DNA of 64,000 bases from UBA4312 sp002394635 (GTDB taxonomy: Bacteria > Bacillota_I > Bacilli_A > Erysipelotrichales > Erysipelotrichaceae): positions 124,001 through 188,000 of the forward strand of contig CAMNHO010000001.1 of NCBI GenBank assembly GCA_946539765.1, read 5' to 3'. Below, piece after piece: positions 41,494-50,083 of the stretch (position 1 is its first letter; every line of letters begins with the position of its first letter). The notes under the pieces are model-generated. The model ran no database searches and was not told the DNA's origin. It saw nothing but the letters and a program-made list of their open reading frames with translations. Both the position numbers and the translations under genes were made by a program.

Positions 41494-42216
41494 ATGATGG
41501 AGACATTAAGAGAGTTTACATTTGTCTCGGTTGCGATCCGTCTGGTGCTGGCAATGATTGCAGGCGGAGTGATTGGATGGGGCCGGTCCAAAAGAGAACA
41601 GGCCGCCGGGCTTAGAACCTATATGTTAGCTAGTATAGGTGCTGCATTATGTATTCTGATCTCATTGTATGAATATGAGATGATCAAAGGGGCATGGGCT
41701 CCCATTGTTGCAGAAGTCGGTGAGAAATTTGATGCCTCACGCGTTGGGACCCAGGCAATCAGCGGGATCGGTTTCTTAGCTGCCGGAACCATATTATCTG
41801 TCAGTCATCAACGTTTATCCGGGTTAACAACTGCGGCGGGATTATTTGCGTCTGTTTGTATGGGATTAGCATGCGGAGCCGGTTTTTTTGAGCTGGTGAT
41901 CGTTACATTGATCATGATGATCCTGGTTTTGGAAATAATGTACCCATTGGAGATTTTATATAAAAGAAAAGCGCGTAATGTCACTTTATCGGTAGAGTTT
42001 GATTCAATTAACAGCATTGGTCAAATTTCGGATGTTATTAAAGGAGAAGGTGCTCGTATCTATGATATTGAAGTGGAACGGGTCAAAAAGAAGGGGGAAC
42101 ATCATCCTTCGGCTATTTTCTCTATGAAACTAAGCAAAGAGAATACATCGCATTCCAGTGTATTGTCAGCTGTAGCGGCTTTATCGTGTGTGTATGCGAT
42201 TGAAGAATTGCGTTAG
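41494..42216 (+). CDS. MgtC/SapB family membrane protein 1
   Basis: 240 residues. Four N-terminal membrane helices carry the MgtC signature: RLVLAMIAGGVIGWGRSKREQAAGLRTYML near the start, then SRVGTQAISGIGFLAAGTI and LSGLTTAAGLFASVCMGLACGAG. A C-terminal soluble domain of about 80 residues has an ACT-like pattern. MgtC proteins inhibit the F1Fo ATP synthase or support growth at low Mg2+ in several bacteria. TAAGGAGG lies 10 nt before the ATG. It is coupled to a second MgtC gene. Confidence 0.88.
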   Translation: MMETLREFTFVSVAIRLVLAMIAGGVIGWGRSKREQAAGLRTYMLASIGAALCILISLYEYEMIKGAWAPIVAEVGEKFDASRVGTQAISGIGFLAAGTILSVSHQRLSGLTTAAGLFASVCMGLACGAGFFELVIVTLIMMILVLEIMYPLEILYKRKARNVTLSVEFDSINSIGQISDVIKGEGARIYDIEVERVKKKGEHHPSAIFSMKLSKENTSHSSVLSAVAALSCVYAIEELR

Positions 42217-42226
42217 GAGGGGACAT

Positions 42227-42916
42227 ATGATCACAATATTTAATGCGGTACGAGGTATAGACTTCCTATCCGTTCTTGTTAAGATGATATGCGCATTTAT
42301 TTTAGGAGGACTGATTGGTCTGGAACGTTCCTACAATCATAAAAATGCGGGATTTCGCACCCATATCCTGGTTTGTATCGGCGCTTGTGTTGCCAGTCTG
42401 ACAGGGTTGTTTCTCTATCTTGGTCTGAAAGTTCCGACTGATATGTCCCGTATTGGGGCACAGGTTGTAACGGGTCTAGGTTTTATCGGGGCCGGAACAA
42501 TTGTCGTGACACGAAAGAAAACGGTCAAAGGCCTGACGACAGCAGCTGGATTGTGGACAGACGGTGTTATTGGTATTGCGGTGGGGGCCGGTTTTTATGA
42601 AGGGGCGATCCTGTCTGTATTTCTGGTTCTTCTTGCCGAAACTTATTTTGCCAATATCAAAGCACACATGCATCGTTCACCGGAATTCAAACTGGTTGTC
42701 AGTTATTTTAAAAAAGACAATCTGGATGATGTGTTACGGTATTGTAAAGACCGAAGCCTGGCTATCACAAACCTGCAGATTACAGGTACCAATGAGAATA
42801 ATATCTCCATGTATTCAGGAATGATTACCTTACGGCCGGATCAGCCGGTCAACCAAAAAGAGCTTGTGGAACACATCGATTCAATGAACGGAATTGTTTC
42901 TGCGGAGACGATCTAA
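42227..42916 (+). CDS. MgtC/SapB family membrane protein 2
   Basis: 229 residues and clearly homologous to the preceding protein: ICAFILGGLIGLERSYNHKNAGFRTHILV, SRIGAQVVTGLGFIGAGTIVV, VKGLTTAAGLWTDGVIGIAVGAG. The ERxxxxKxAGFRTH form is closer to classical MgtC than protein 1, where WGRSKREQAAGLRTY is found. The ATG at 42227 follows TAGGAGGGG; the longer frame from 42188 is inside gene 1. The tandem pair may form a heteromer; that is inference from adjacency. A weak terminator follows. Confidence 0.88.
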   Translation: MITIFNAVRGIDFLSVLVKMICAFILGGLIGLERSYNHKNAGFRTHILVCIGACVASLTGLFLYLGLKVPTDMSRIGAQVVTGLGFIGAGTIVVTRKKTVKGLTTAAGLWTDGVIGIAVGAGFYEGAILSVFLVLLAETYFANIKAHMHRSPEFKLVVSYFKKDNLDDVLRYCKDRSLAITNLQITGTNENNISMYSGMITLRPDQPVNQKELVEHIDSMNGIVSAETI

Positions 42917-42940
42917 GATCCTTAGCGGAATCTTTTTTTT
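42915..42940 (+). terminator. Terminator of the MgtC pair
   Basis: AAGATCC/GGAATCTT with one bulge, then a T run. Confidence 0.65.
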
Positions 42941-42952
42941 GGCAATATAAAA

Positions 42953-42979
42953 GCTCAAGGAGGAGGATGAACCTTGAGC
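42953..42979 (-). terminator. Terminator of cellobiose phosphorylase gene
   Basis: GCTCAAGG/CCTTGAGC stem, followed on the minus strand by TTTTATATT. Confidence 0.82.
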
Positions 42980-42990
42980 ATTTACTTATG

Positions 42991-45426
42991 TTATCCAAGT
43001 GTAACTTGAACATTGTATACTTCACAATGATCGGAGAGAGGAACAATATTTCCTTGAACCTCCACACCGTTGACAACCATTTTCTTTACCCCTTTTTGTG
43101 CCTTTGCACTATTATCTACAGAAATATTATATGTCGCATTTCGATAGATCCGCTTGCAGGTAAAGGCTTCCAACGTATCCGGAATACATGGATCAATACG
43201 TAATCCATCCAATGTCGGCTGAATTCCCAGGATGTATTGGCTCATGCAGGTAAAAGTCCATGCCGCTGTTCCGGTCAGCCAGCTGTTCTTTCCTTCACCG
43301 TGGGTCGGCGCATCTTTACCAGCGACCATCTGGCAGTAAACATAAGGTTCTGTCCGATGGATTTCACTGATATCTTCCAGATAAACCGGGCATGTCTTTT
43401 TGAAAACAGAGAAAGCGCGGTTTCCATGGCCTAACATGGTTTCTGCACATGCGATCCACGGATTGTTGTGACAGAAGATACCGGCATTTTCTTTATATCC
43501 AGGTGGATATGAACTGATTTCGCCTAATTCCACATGGTATCTTTGATAAGCTGGTTGATTTAATACAATACCGAATTCCGTTTCCAAACGTTTTTCCACG
43601 CTCTCCAAAGCTTTGGCAGCTTGTCCGGTCTCTATACCGACACCGGCCATAACGCACATTCCTTGTGGTTCAATATAGATTTGTCCTTCTTCGCAAACTT
43701 TACTGCCGACAGGATTGGAGTAAGCGTCGTAAGCACGCACGAACCATTCGCCATCCCATCCGGCATCCAATATCGCTGCTCGCATCTGCTCAACCTGGGC
43801 GATTACTTCTTCGGCTTCCTGATCTAAACCAATGTGTTTGCAGATATCTGCATATTCCAACCCGTATTTTACGAACATGCCGGCGATAAATACACTTTCT
43901 GCCACTGGACCTTCGCTAGGTCCTGTAATCTGGAAGCTTTCCCCTGGAGTTTCAGAGAAGCAGTTAAGATTCAGACAGTCATTCCAGTCAGCTCGTCCGA
44001 TCAAAGGTAGAGCGTGAGGGCCTTTATGGGTTGCGGTATAGCGGAAGCTTCGGCGTAAGTGTTCCATTAATGGAGCAGCTTTGGAAGCATCGTTATCGAA
44101 ATCACACATTTCATCCAGAATGGAGAAATCTCCGGTTTCTCGTAAATAAGCAGCTGTTCCGGCAATAAGCCAAAGCGGATCATCATTGAATCCACTGCCA
44201 ACAGCCAGGTTCCCTCTCTTGGTCAATGGCTGGTATTGGTGGTAAGCACTACCATCTTCAAATTGCGTATTGGCGATATCTAGAATTCGTTCTCTGGCTC
44301 TTTCTGGAATCAGATGGACAAATCCCAGCAGATCCTGACAGGAGTCACGGAATCCCATGCCACGTCCCATTCCACTTTCAAAGTAGCTGGCGCTACGAGA
44401 CATATTAAAGGTTACCATACATTGATATTGATTCCAGATATTAACGATCCGATTCAGCTTTTCATCATTGCTGGTAATGGAGTAGGTTGATAAAAGCTGT
44501 TCCCAGTAGTTTTTTAATGCATCAAAGGCCGCATCAAAATCTTCATCGGTGGAAAACAAGTTGACCAAACGGTCAGCCGGTTTTTTATTGATCACATTTA
44601 AAGATTCAAATTTTTCTTCATATGGATTTTCACAATAACCAAGAATAAAGATCGTTGAAACACGTTCCCCTGGTTTTAAATGCAGCCGAATATGGTGGCT
44701 TCCGATCGGAGCCCATCCATGAGCGATACTGTTATGGCTCTTACCTTCTTTAACTGCTTGTGGATTATGTGCACCATTGTAGATGCCGACAAACTCATCT
44801 CGGCTTGTATCAAAACCGTCAACTTCTCGATTGCATGCGAACAGGGCATAGTGATTCCGGCGTTCGCGATATTCAGTTTTATGATAGATGCAGCTGCCAA
44901 TTACCTCGACCTCACCAGTAGAGAAGTTTCTTTGGAAATTGGTGGAGTCATCTTCGGCATTCCATAAACAGAATTCAACATAGCTAAAAAGGTCTAGATC
45001 TTTTTCTATATCGGATTCATTGGTAAGGGTGATCCTTGTCAGTTCGCAAGTTTCATTGACCGGAACAAAGACTTCCTGGTTCGCACGAACCTGATTTTTT
45101 GTTCCGGAAATTATGGTATAACCTAATCCATGACGGCAAGTATATGCATCCAGTTCTGTCTGTACAGGCTGCCATCCAGGGTTCCAGATGGTCTCTCCAT
45201 CTTTTATATAATAATAATGCCCATTGGAATCCATCGGACTGTTGTTATAGCGATAGCGTGTCAAACGTAACAGTTTTGCATCTTTGTAAAAACAATAGCC
45301 TCCGGATGTATTGGAAATCAACCGAAAGAATTCCTGGGATCCTAAATAATTGATCCATGGCAATGGAGTTCTAGGAGATTCGATGACATATTCTTTTGCA
45401 GTATCGTCGAAATAACCAAATTTCAT
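42991..45426 (-). CDS. cbp: Cellobiose phosphorylase (GH94)
   Basis: 811 residues, the expected size. The N-terminus MKFGYFDDTAKEYVI, then TPLPWINYLGSQEFF, SNTSGGYCFYKDAKL, FCLWNAEDDSTNFQRNFSTG, GRGMGFRDSCQDLLGF and GRADWNDCLNLNCFS (general acid Asp) closely follow clostridial cellobiose phosphorylase as I recall it. It phosphorolyses cellobiose to glucose-1-phosphate and glucose in the cytosol. The ATG at 45426 is chosen on homology; a longer frame to 45528 would include the promoter. It is divergent from the LacI gene and shares an operator with it. A related beta-glucobiose specificity cannot be excluded. Confidence 0.88.
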   Translation of the reverse strand: MKFGYFDDTAKEYVIESPRTPLPWINYLGSQEFFRLISNTSGGYCFYKDAKLLRLTRYRYNNSPMDSNGHYYYIKDGETIWNPGWQPVQTELDAYTCRHGLGYTIISGTKNQVRANQEVFVPVNETCELTRITLTNESDIEKDLDLFSYVEFCLWNAEDDSTNFQRNFSTGEVEVIGSCIYHKTEYRERRNHYALFACNREVDGFDTSRDEFVGIYNGAHNPQAVKEGKSHNSIAHGWAPIGSHHIRLHLKPGERVSTIFILGYCENPYEEKFESLNVINKKPADRLVNLFSTDEDFDAAFDALKNYWEQLLSTYSITSNDEKLNRIVNIWNQYQCMVTFNMSRSASYFESGMGRGMGFRDSCQDLLGFVHLIPERARERILDIANTQFEDGSAYHQYQPLTKRGNLAVGSGFNDDPLWLIAGTAAYLRETGDFSILDEMCDFDNDASKAAPLMEHLRRSFRYTATHKGPHALPLIGRADWNDCLNLNCFSETPGESFQITGPSEGPVAESVFIAGMFVKYGLEYADICKHIGLDQEAEEVIAQVEQMRAAILDAGWDGEWFVRAYDAYSNPVGSKVCEEGQIYIEPQGMCVMAGVGIETGQAAKALESVEKRLETEFGIVLNQPAYQRYHVELGEISSYPPGYKENAGIFCHNNPWIACAETMLGHGNRAFSVFKKTCPVYLEDISEIHRTEPYVYCQMVAGKDAPTHGEGKNSWLTGTAAWTFTCMSQYILGIQPTLDGLRIDPCIPDTLEAFTCKRIYRNATYNISVDNSAKAQKGVKKMVVNGVEVQGNIVPLSDHCEVYNVQVTLG

Positions 45427-45457
45427 AGCGTGTAACCGTCCTTTCATGATCCTATAA

Positions 45458-45481
45458 AGTATAGATACGAATACGTTTTCG
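45458..45481 (-). promoter_or_regulatory. cbp promoter with LacI-type operator
   Basis: Minus-strand TATACT (-10, 45463-45458). The plus strand carries CGAATACGTTTTCG (45468-45481), which fills the spacer between -10 and -35. Its reverse complement is the operator at 45636-45649. Confidence 0.65.
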
Positions 45482-45551
45482 TCACTGTTTATCATTATTT
45501 TATACATAGACTTTTCAAATGTAAACAAACAAGTAAAAAAGAGATAATAGA

Positions 45552-45581
45552 TTGTGCAATATGCACAAAAAACGGTATAAT
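45552..45581 (+). promoter_or_regulatory. Second candidate promoter with a perfect palindrome
   Basis: TTGTGCAATATGCACAA (45552-45568) is a 7-3-7 perfect inverted repeat. Its left part doubles as a TTGTGC -35, 18 bp before TATAAT (45576-45581). The binding protein is unknown. Confidence 0.45.
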
Positions 45582-45599
45582 TTTTGTGATTTATACAGA

Positions 45600-45649
45600 T
45601 TGACTATTAAATGAAAACGCTTTACAATGAAATTACGAAAACGTATTCG
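45600..45649 (+). promoter_or_regulatory. lacI-type gene promoter with cre-like box and operator
   Basis: TTGACT (45600-45605), 17-bp spacer, TACAAT (45623-45628). TGAAAACGCTTTACA (45612-45626) is cre-like and overlaps the -10. CGAAAACGTATTCG (45636-45649) sits at the expected transcription start, so a bound repressor would block initiation. Confidence 0.7.
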
Positions 45650-45718
45650 AAAAGAATTTTTCGGGCATTAGGTCGACTGGCTGGGTAGTAGTCATATCTG
45701 TAAAAATGAGGTGAGCTA

Positions 45719-46726
45719 ATGATTACAATTAAAGATATTTCGCGAAAATGCGGAGTGTCCCCGGCGACTGTTAGCAAGGCACTGAACGGGTATGGAGATA
45801 TTAGTGAGCAAACAGCAGAGCTGGTAAGACGAACAGCAAAGGAAATGAATTATATTCCGAACATCGCTGCCAGATCGTTGAAAACGAATAACTCTCACAA
45901 CCTGGGTGTCCTGTTTGTCGATGAGACGATGTGCGGACTGACACATGAATACTTCGCAACGATTCTGAATGGTGTAAAGGATGAAGCAGAAAAACTGGGC
46001 TATGATATTACATTTTTAAGTCAAAGCCTGGGAAATCAAAAGCTTTCTTTCCTGGAGCACTGCAGATATCGAAAATGTGATGGCGTTATTATCGCGAGTG
46101 TAGATTTCAATAATGAATCGGTCATCGATCTTGTAAAAAGTGAGATTCCGACAATTACCATTGATTACTCATTCGATAATACAAATTGTGTCATGTCAGA
46201 CAATGTGGAAGGTGCATACGCTTTGACCAAGTATCTGATCGAGAAAGGTCACAGACGGATCGCATTTATCCATGGAGAGATGACGTCTGTCACGACGAAG
46301 AGACTGTTAGGATTCTATCGGGCCATGAGTGATTACGGAGTGAGCGTTCGTGATTCTTATGTTGTCGAAGGAAAATACCATGATCCTTTACCTAGCAGGA
46401 AGGCGACAAGACAGCTGATGGAAATGAAGGAACCACCGACAGCCATCATGTATCCGGATGATTATTCTTATCTGGGCGGCATGGTAGAGCTGGAGAAGAT
46501 GAAACTTTCAATTCCTGAAGATGTCAGTGTTGTTGGGTATGATGGAATTCCGATGTCAAGCATACTAAGACCTAAGCTTACTACTTACTATCAAGACGCA
46601 GATAGAATAGGAAGGATGTCAGCCAGAAAACTGATTGATAAAATCGAAAATAGTAAGACTTGTATTGCCGAGGAAATCAAAGTGTCTGGAAAATTCGCTG
46701 AAGGATACAGCGTAAAAACGGTTTAA
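45719..46726 (+). CDS. LacI-family transcriptional regulator of the beta-glucoside locus
   Basis: 335 residues. N-terminal helix-turn-helix ITIKDISRKCGVSPATVSKALNG and hinge IPNIAARSLKTN, then a periplasmic-binding-protein-like sensor domain (LGVLFVDE, GVIIASVDF, TIDYSFDNTNCVMSDN, RIAFIHGE, PTAIMYPDDYSYLGGMVEL, VVGYDGIPMS). The effector is probably a beta-glucoside or a breakdown product. It is transcribed towards the ABC transporter genes, 21 nt before the binding protein gene, and away from the phosphorylase gene. A repeated 15-nt operator in the divergent region suggests autoregulation and control of both arms. Confidence 0.92.
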   Translation: MITIKDISRKCGVSPATVSKALNGYGDISEQTAELVRRTAKEMNYIPNIAARSLKTNNSHNLGVLFVDETMCGLTHEYFATILNGVKDEAEKLGYDITFLSQSLGNQKLSFLEHCRYRKCDGVIIASVDFNNESVIDLVKSEIPTITIDYSFDNTNCVMSDNVEGAYALTKYLIEKGHRRIAFIHGEMTSVTTKRLLGFYRAMSDYGVSVRDSYVVEGKYHDPLPSRKATRQLMEMKEPPTAIMYPDDYSYLGGMVELEKMKLSIPEDVSVVGYDGIPMSSILRPKLTTYYQDADRIGRMSARKLIDKIENSKTCIAEEIKVSGKFAEGYSVKTV

Positions 46727-46747
46727 TTTTTTATAGGAGGAAACATT

Positions 46748-48142
46748 ATGAAAAAACGTTTTGCGAACATTCTGCTTGCTGGTGCAATGGGATTATCATT
46801 AGTAGCATGTGGAAGCTCTAGCTCTGGTGGAAGTTCTAAAGAGGCAGCTTCTGACGAAGCAGGAAAAGTATTGAACATTTGGTGTTGGAACGATGAATTC
46901 CAGAGCCGTTTCAATGACTACTACCCGGAAGTAAAAGAAGTTTCAGATGACAAATCCACAACAACTTTAAATGATGGAACAGTTGTTAAATGGACGATCA
47001 ATCCAAACGAAGGAAACAACTATCAGGACAAATTGGATGAAGCCTTGCTGGCACAGGCTGATGCAGCTGCTGATGACAAGATCGATATCTTCCTGGTAGA
47101 AGCAGACTACGCATTGAAATACGTAGATTCTGAATACACAATGAATGTAAAAGATTTAGGATTAACGGATGAAGATATGGCTGAACAGTATCAGTATACA
47201 AAAGATATCGTTACAGATGCTGATGGAGCTATTAAGGGAACTACATGGCAGGCAACACCAGGCTTGTTCGCATACCGTCGTTCTATTGCCAAAGATGTAT
47301 TAGGAACTGATGATCCAGAAGAAGTACAGGCAGCTTTATCTGACTGGGATAAATTTGATGATGTAGCAGCCCAGGCTCATGAAAAAGGATACAAGATGTT
47401 ATCCGGATATGATGATGCATATCGTACATTCTCTAACAATGTATCAGCTCCATGGGTAACAGATACGACTGTTACTGTTGACGAAAACATCATGCGTTGG
47501 GTTGACCAGACAAAAGAATACACAGAAAACGGATATAACAACAAGACTTCCTTATGGGATGATGGTTGGGCAAAAGACCAGGGTCCTGATGGAGATGTAT
47601 TCGGATTCTTCTATTCTACTTGGGGAATCAACTTCACATTGTTAGGAAACTCTCTGGAAGATCCAGATGGCGAAGCTAAAGTTGGAAATGGTATCTACGG
47701 TGACTACGCAGTTTGTGAAGGTCCAGAATCTTACTACTGGGGTGGTACTTGGATTTGTGCAGCTACAGGAACTGACAACGCTGACTTGGTAAAAGATGTA
47801 ATGTTGAAACTGACTTGCGATAAAGACATCATGAAACAGATTACATTAGATACTCAGGATTACACAAACAACAAAGCTGCAATGCAGGAAATCGCTGATG
47901 ATCCAGATTTCGGATCTGACTTCTTAGGTGGACAGAACCATGTTGCATTATTCGTTGAAGCCGCTGATAAGATCGATATGAGCAATGCTGGTAAGTATGA
48001 CCAGGGATGCAACGAAAAATTCCAGGCAGCATTCAAGGATTACTTTGATGGAACTGTAGATTTAGATACAGCAAAAGCTAACTTTGAAACAGCTATTAAA
48101 GAAATGTATCCAGAATTAACTGAGGTAGTTTGGCCTGAATAA
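46748..48142 (+). CDS. Carbohydrate ABC transporter solute-binding lipoprotein
   Basis: 464 residues. A lipoprotein signal peptide ends in LSLVAC with C21, then a Ser/Gly linker, then a family 1 solute-binding fold (VLNIWCWNDEFQSRF, KIDIFLVEADYALKYV, EGPESYYWGGTWICAATG). It captures an oligosaccharide at the cell surface and delivers it to the permeases encoded next. Codon use looks biased towards a few codons, as in highly expressed genes. ATAGGAGG is an excellent ribosome binding site. A hairpin after the stop separates it from the permease genes and should make the binding protein more abundant than the channel. Confidence 0.92.
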   Translation: MKKRFANILLAGAMGLSLVACGSSSSGGSSKEAASDEAGKVLNIWCWNDEFQSRFNDYYPEVKEVSDDKSTTTLNDGTVVKWTINPNEGNNYQDKLDEALLAQADAAADDKIDIFLVEADYALKYVDSEYTMNVKDLGLTDEDMAEQYQYTKDIVTDADGAIKGTTWQATPGLFAYRRSIAKDVLGTDDPEEVQAALSDWDKFDDVAAQAHEKGYKMLSGYDDAYRTFSNNVSAPWVTDTTVTVDENIMRWVDQTKEYTENGYNNKTSLWDDGWAKDQGPDGDVFGFFYSTWGINFTLLGNSLEDPDGEAKVGNGIYGDYAVCEGPESYYWGGTWICAATGTDNADLVKDVMLKLTCDKDIMKQITLDTQDYTNNKAAMQEIADDPDFGSDFLGGQNHVALFVEAADKIDMSNAGKYDQGCNEKFQAAFKDYFDGTVDLDTAKANFETAIKEMYPELTEVVWPE

Positions 48143-48162
48143 TCTATAAAATAGGCAATAAA

Positions 48163-48193
48163 AAGGGGCGGAACACTTTCTGCCCCTTCTTTC
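48163..48193 (+). terminator. Partial terminator between binding protein and permease genes
   Basis: AAGGGGC/GCCCCTT with an inner GAA/TTC extension, followed by CTTTCTATC. The T-rich tail is imperfect, consistent with leaky termination. Confidence 0.7.
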
Positions 48194-48240
48194 TATCTAA
48201 AGAGTACCAACAGAGGTAATACTTGAGGGAAGGAGAGAGT

Positions 48241-49212
48241 ATGAATAATAAGGCAAATAAAAGTGTCAGCTATGCAAAATGGGGTTATATTTTTATTCTT
48301 CCATTCTTCTTAGCCTTTCTGGTTTTCCAGCTGATACCGCTTATTTCAACAATCTATTATAGTTTCTTCGAATACTACCGTTCCGGATTGTCCGTTATCG
48401 GACCGAACTTTGTGGGTTTGAAAAACTATCAATCTTTATTTCAAAGCGATTTCCTGAAATATGCAGGAAATACAATTATTATGTGGCTGGGTGGTTTTAT
48501 TCCTCAGATTGTCATTTCGTTGATCCTGGCTGCATGGTTTACAGATGTACGTTTAAAGATTAAAGGAAAACAATTTTTTAAAGTTGTAATTTATATGCCG
48601 AATTTGATCATGGCCAGTGCCTTCGCGATGTTATTCTTCGCATTGTTCTCTGACAATGGTCCGGTCAACGCCTTTCTGGTATCCGCCGGATTTATCGCTA
48701 AGCCATTCCGCTTCTTATCATCCGTGACCGGAACCAGAGGTTTGGTTGCGTTGATGAACTTTCTGATGTGGTTTGGAAATACGACCATATTGTTAATGGC
48801 TGCTGTTATGGGAATCAACCCGGCATTATTTGAAGCAGCTGAGCTGGATGGATGTAATCCTACGCAGATCTTCTTCAAGATCACGCTGCCGATGATTCGT
48901 CCGATCCTGGTTTATGTTTTGATTACTTCCATGATTGGTGGTTTGCAGATGTTCGATGTTCCGCAGATCTTAACAAACGGTAAGGGAAGCCCGAACCGAA
49001 GCGCAACGACCTTGATTATGTATTTGAATAATCACTTGTATAGTAAGAACTTTGGTATGGCCGGTTCTATTTCCGTGATCTTGTTTATCATCTGCGCTAT
49101 TTTATGTATTGCCGTTTACTTTACATTAAATGGTGATGATGATAAAGCTCGTCGAAAGAAAGTAAAAGCAAAAAAAGATAAATCCCGTAACGGGGATAAA
49201 GGAAACGTATAG
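48241..49212 (+). CDS. Sugar ABC transporter permease (MalF/LacF type)
   Basis: 323 residues with six membrane helices. EAAELDGCNPTQIFFKITLPMIRP is the EAA loop that docks the ATPase. The C-terminal 25 residues are strongly basic (Lys/Arg-rich). The ATG at 48241 follows GAAGGAGAG; the upstream TTG frame from 48223 would contain that site. It partners with the permease encoded 12 nt downstream to form the membrane channel. Confidence 0.92.
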   Translation: MNNKANKSVSYAKWGYIFILPFFLAFLVFQLIPLISTIYYSFFEYYRSGLSVIGPNFVGLKNYQSLFQSDFLKYAGNTIIMWLGGFIPQIVISLILAAWFTDVRLKIKGKQFFKVVIYMPNLIMASAFAMLFFALFSDNGPVNAFLVSAGFIAKPFRFLSSVTGTRGLVALMNFLMWFGNTTILLMAAVMGINPALFEAAELDGCNPTQIFFKITLPMIRPILVYVLITSMIGGLQMFDVPQILTNGKGSPNRSATTLIMYLNNHLYSKNFGMAGSISVILFIICAILCIAVYFTLNGDDDKARRKKVKAKKDKSRNGDKGNV

Positions 49213-49224
49213 GAGGGACCACTC

Positions 49225-50070
49225 ATGGATAATAAGAAAACATCGAATGTGCGTACCGTTATTGCGTACATACTACTGATATTTCTGGCGTTCTTATGTT
49301 TGTTCTTCTTCTACATTCTGATTATTAACTCGACGAGAAACCATTTCCAGATCCAACGAGGGTTCTCTTTCATTCCAGGTTCGTCTTTTATGAAAAATTT
49401 GAAGAATGTATTGAAGGATGCCAATATTCCGGTATTGTCCGGAATCAAAAATTCTTTGATCGTATCCGTTTGCTCGGCCGGTCTGGCAACCTATTTCTCG
49501 GCATTGACAGCCTATGGCTTGTATGCTTACGAATTCAAGCTAAAGAAACCGGCATTTATCTTCATTATGCTGATCCTGGTCATGCCAACACAGGTTTCTG
49601 CTCTGGGTTTCATTCAGTTGATTACGAAGATGAATTTGATGAATACATTGATTCCGTTATACCTTCCATCCATTGCCGCACCGTCTGTATTCTATTTCAT
49701 GCATAGTTACATTCAGTCAAGCTTGCCGATGGAATTAGTGGAGGCTGCCCGAATCGATGGATGTGGTGAATTTAAAATTTTTAACTCTATCGTATTGCCG
49801 ATCATGAAACCGGCGATTGCAGTACAGGCAATCTTTACTTTCGTTCAGTCATGGAACAACTATTTCATTCCGGCTTTGGTTATTTCTTCCAACAACAAGA
49901 AGACATTGCCAATTTTGATTGCTTCTTTACGTAGTGCGGATTTCCTGAAGTTTGATATGGGTAAGGTTTATATGTTGATTACGATTGCAATCGTTCCGAT
50001 CATTATCGTGTATATCTTGTTATCGAAGTACATCGTTGCCGGGGTTGCTCTCGGTGGTGTAAAAGAGTAG
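49225..50070 (+). CDS. Sugar ABC transporter permease (MalG type)
   Basis: 281 residues with six membrane helices. The EAA loop reads VEAARIDGCGEFKIFNSIVLPIMKPA. MPTQVSALGFIQLI and WNNYFIPALVI are typical MalG-type segments. It forms the heterodimeric channel with the preceding permease. AGGAGGG precedes the ATG, and the next gene (ATPase) begins 13 nt after its stop. Confidence 0.92.
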   Translation: MDNKKTSNVRTVIAYILLIFLAFLCLFFFYILIINSTRNHFQIQRGFSFIPGSSFMKNLKNVLKDANIPVLSGIKNSLIVSVCSAGLATYFSALTAYGLYAYEFKLKKPAFIFIMLILVMPTQVSALGFIQLITKMNLMNTLIPLYLPSIAAPSVFYFMHSYIQSSLPMELVEAARIDGCGEFKIFNSIVLPIMKPAIAVQAIFTFVQSWNNYFIPALVISSNNKKTLPILIASLRSADFLKFDMGKVYMLITIAIVPIIIVYILLSKYIVAGVALGGVKE

Positions 50071-50083
50071 GAGAGGAAATAGT

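Noticed and set aside
45552..45568. Rex operator in the sugar locus
   Set aside because: TTGTG and CACAA ends are present but separated by 7 rather than 8 bases, and the inner AA/TT positions do not fit the Rex consensus.
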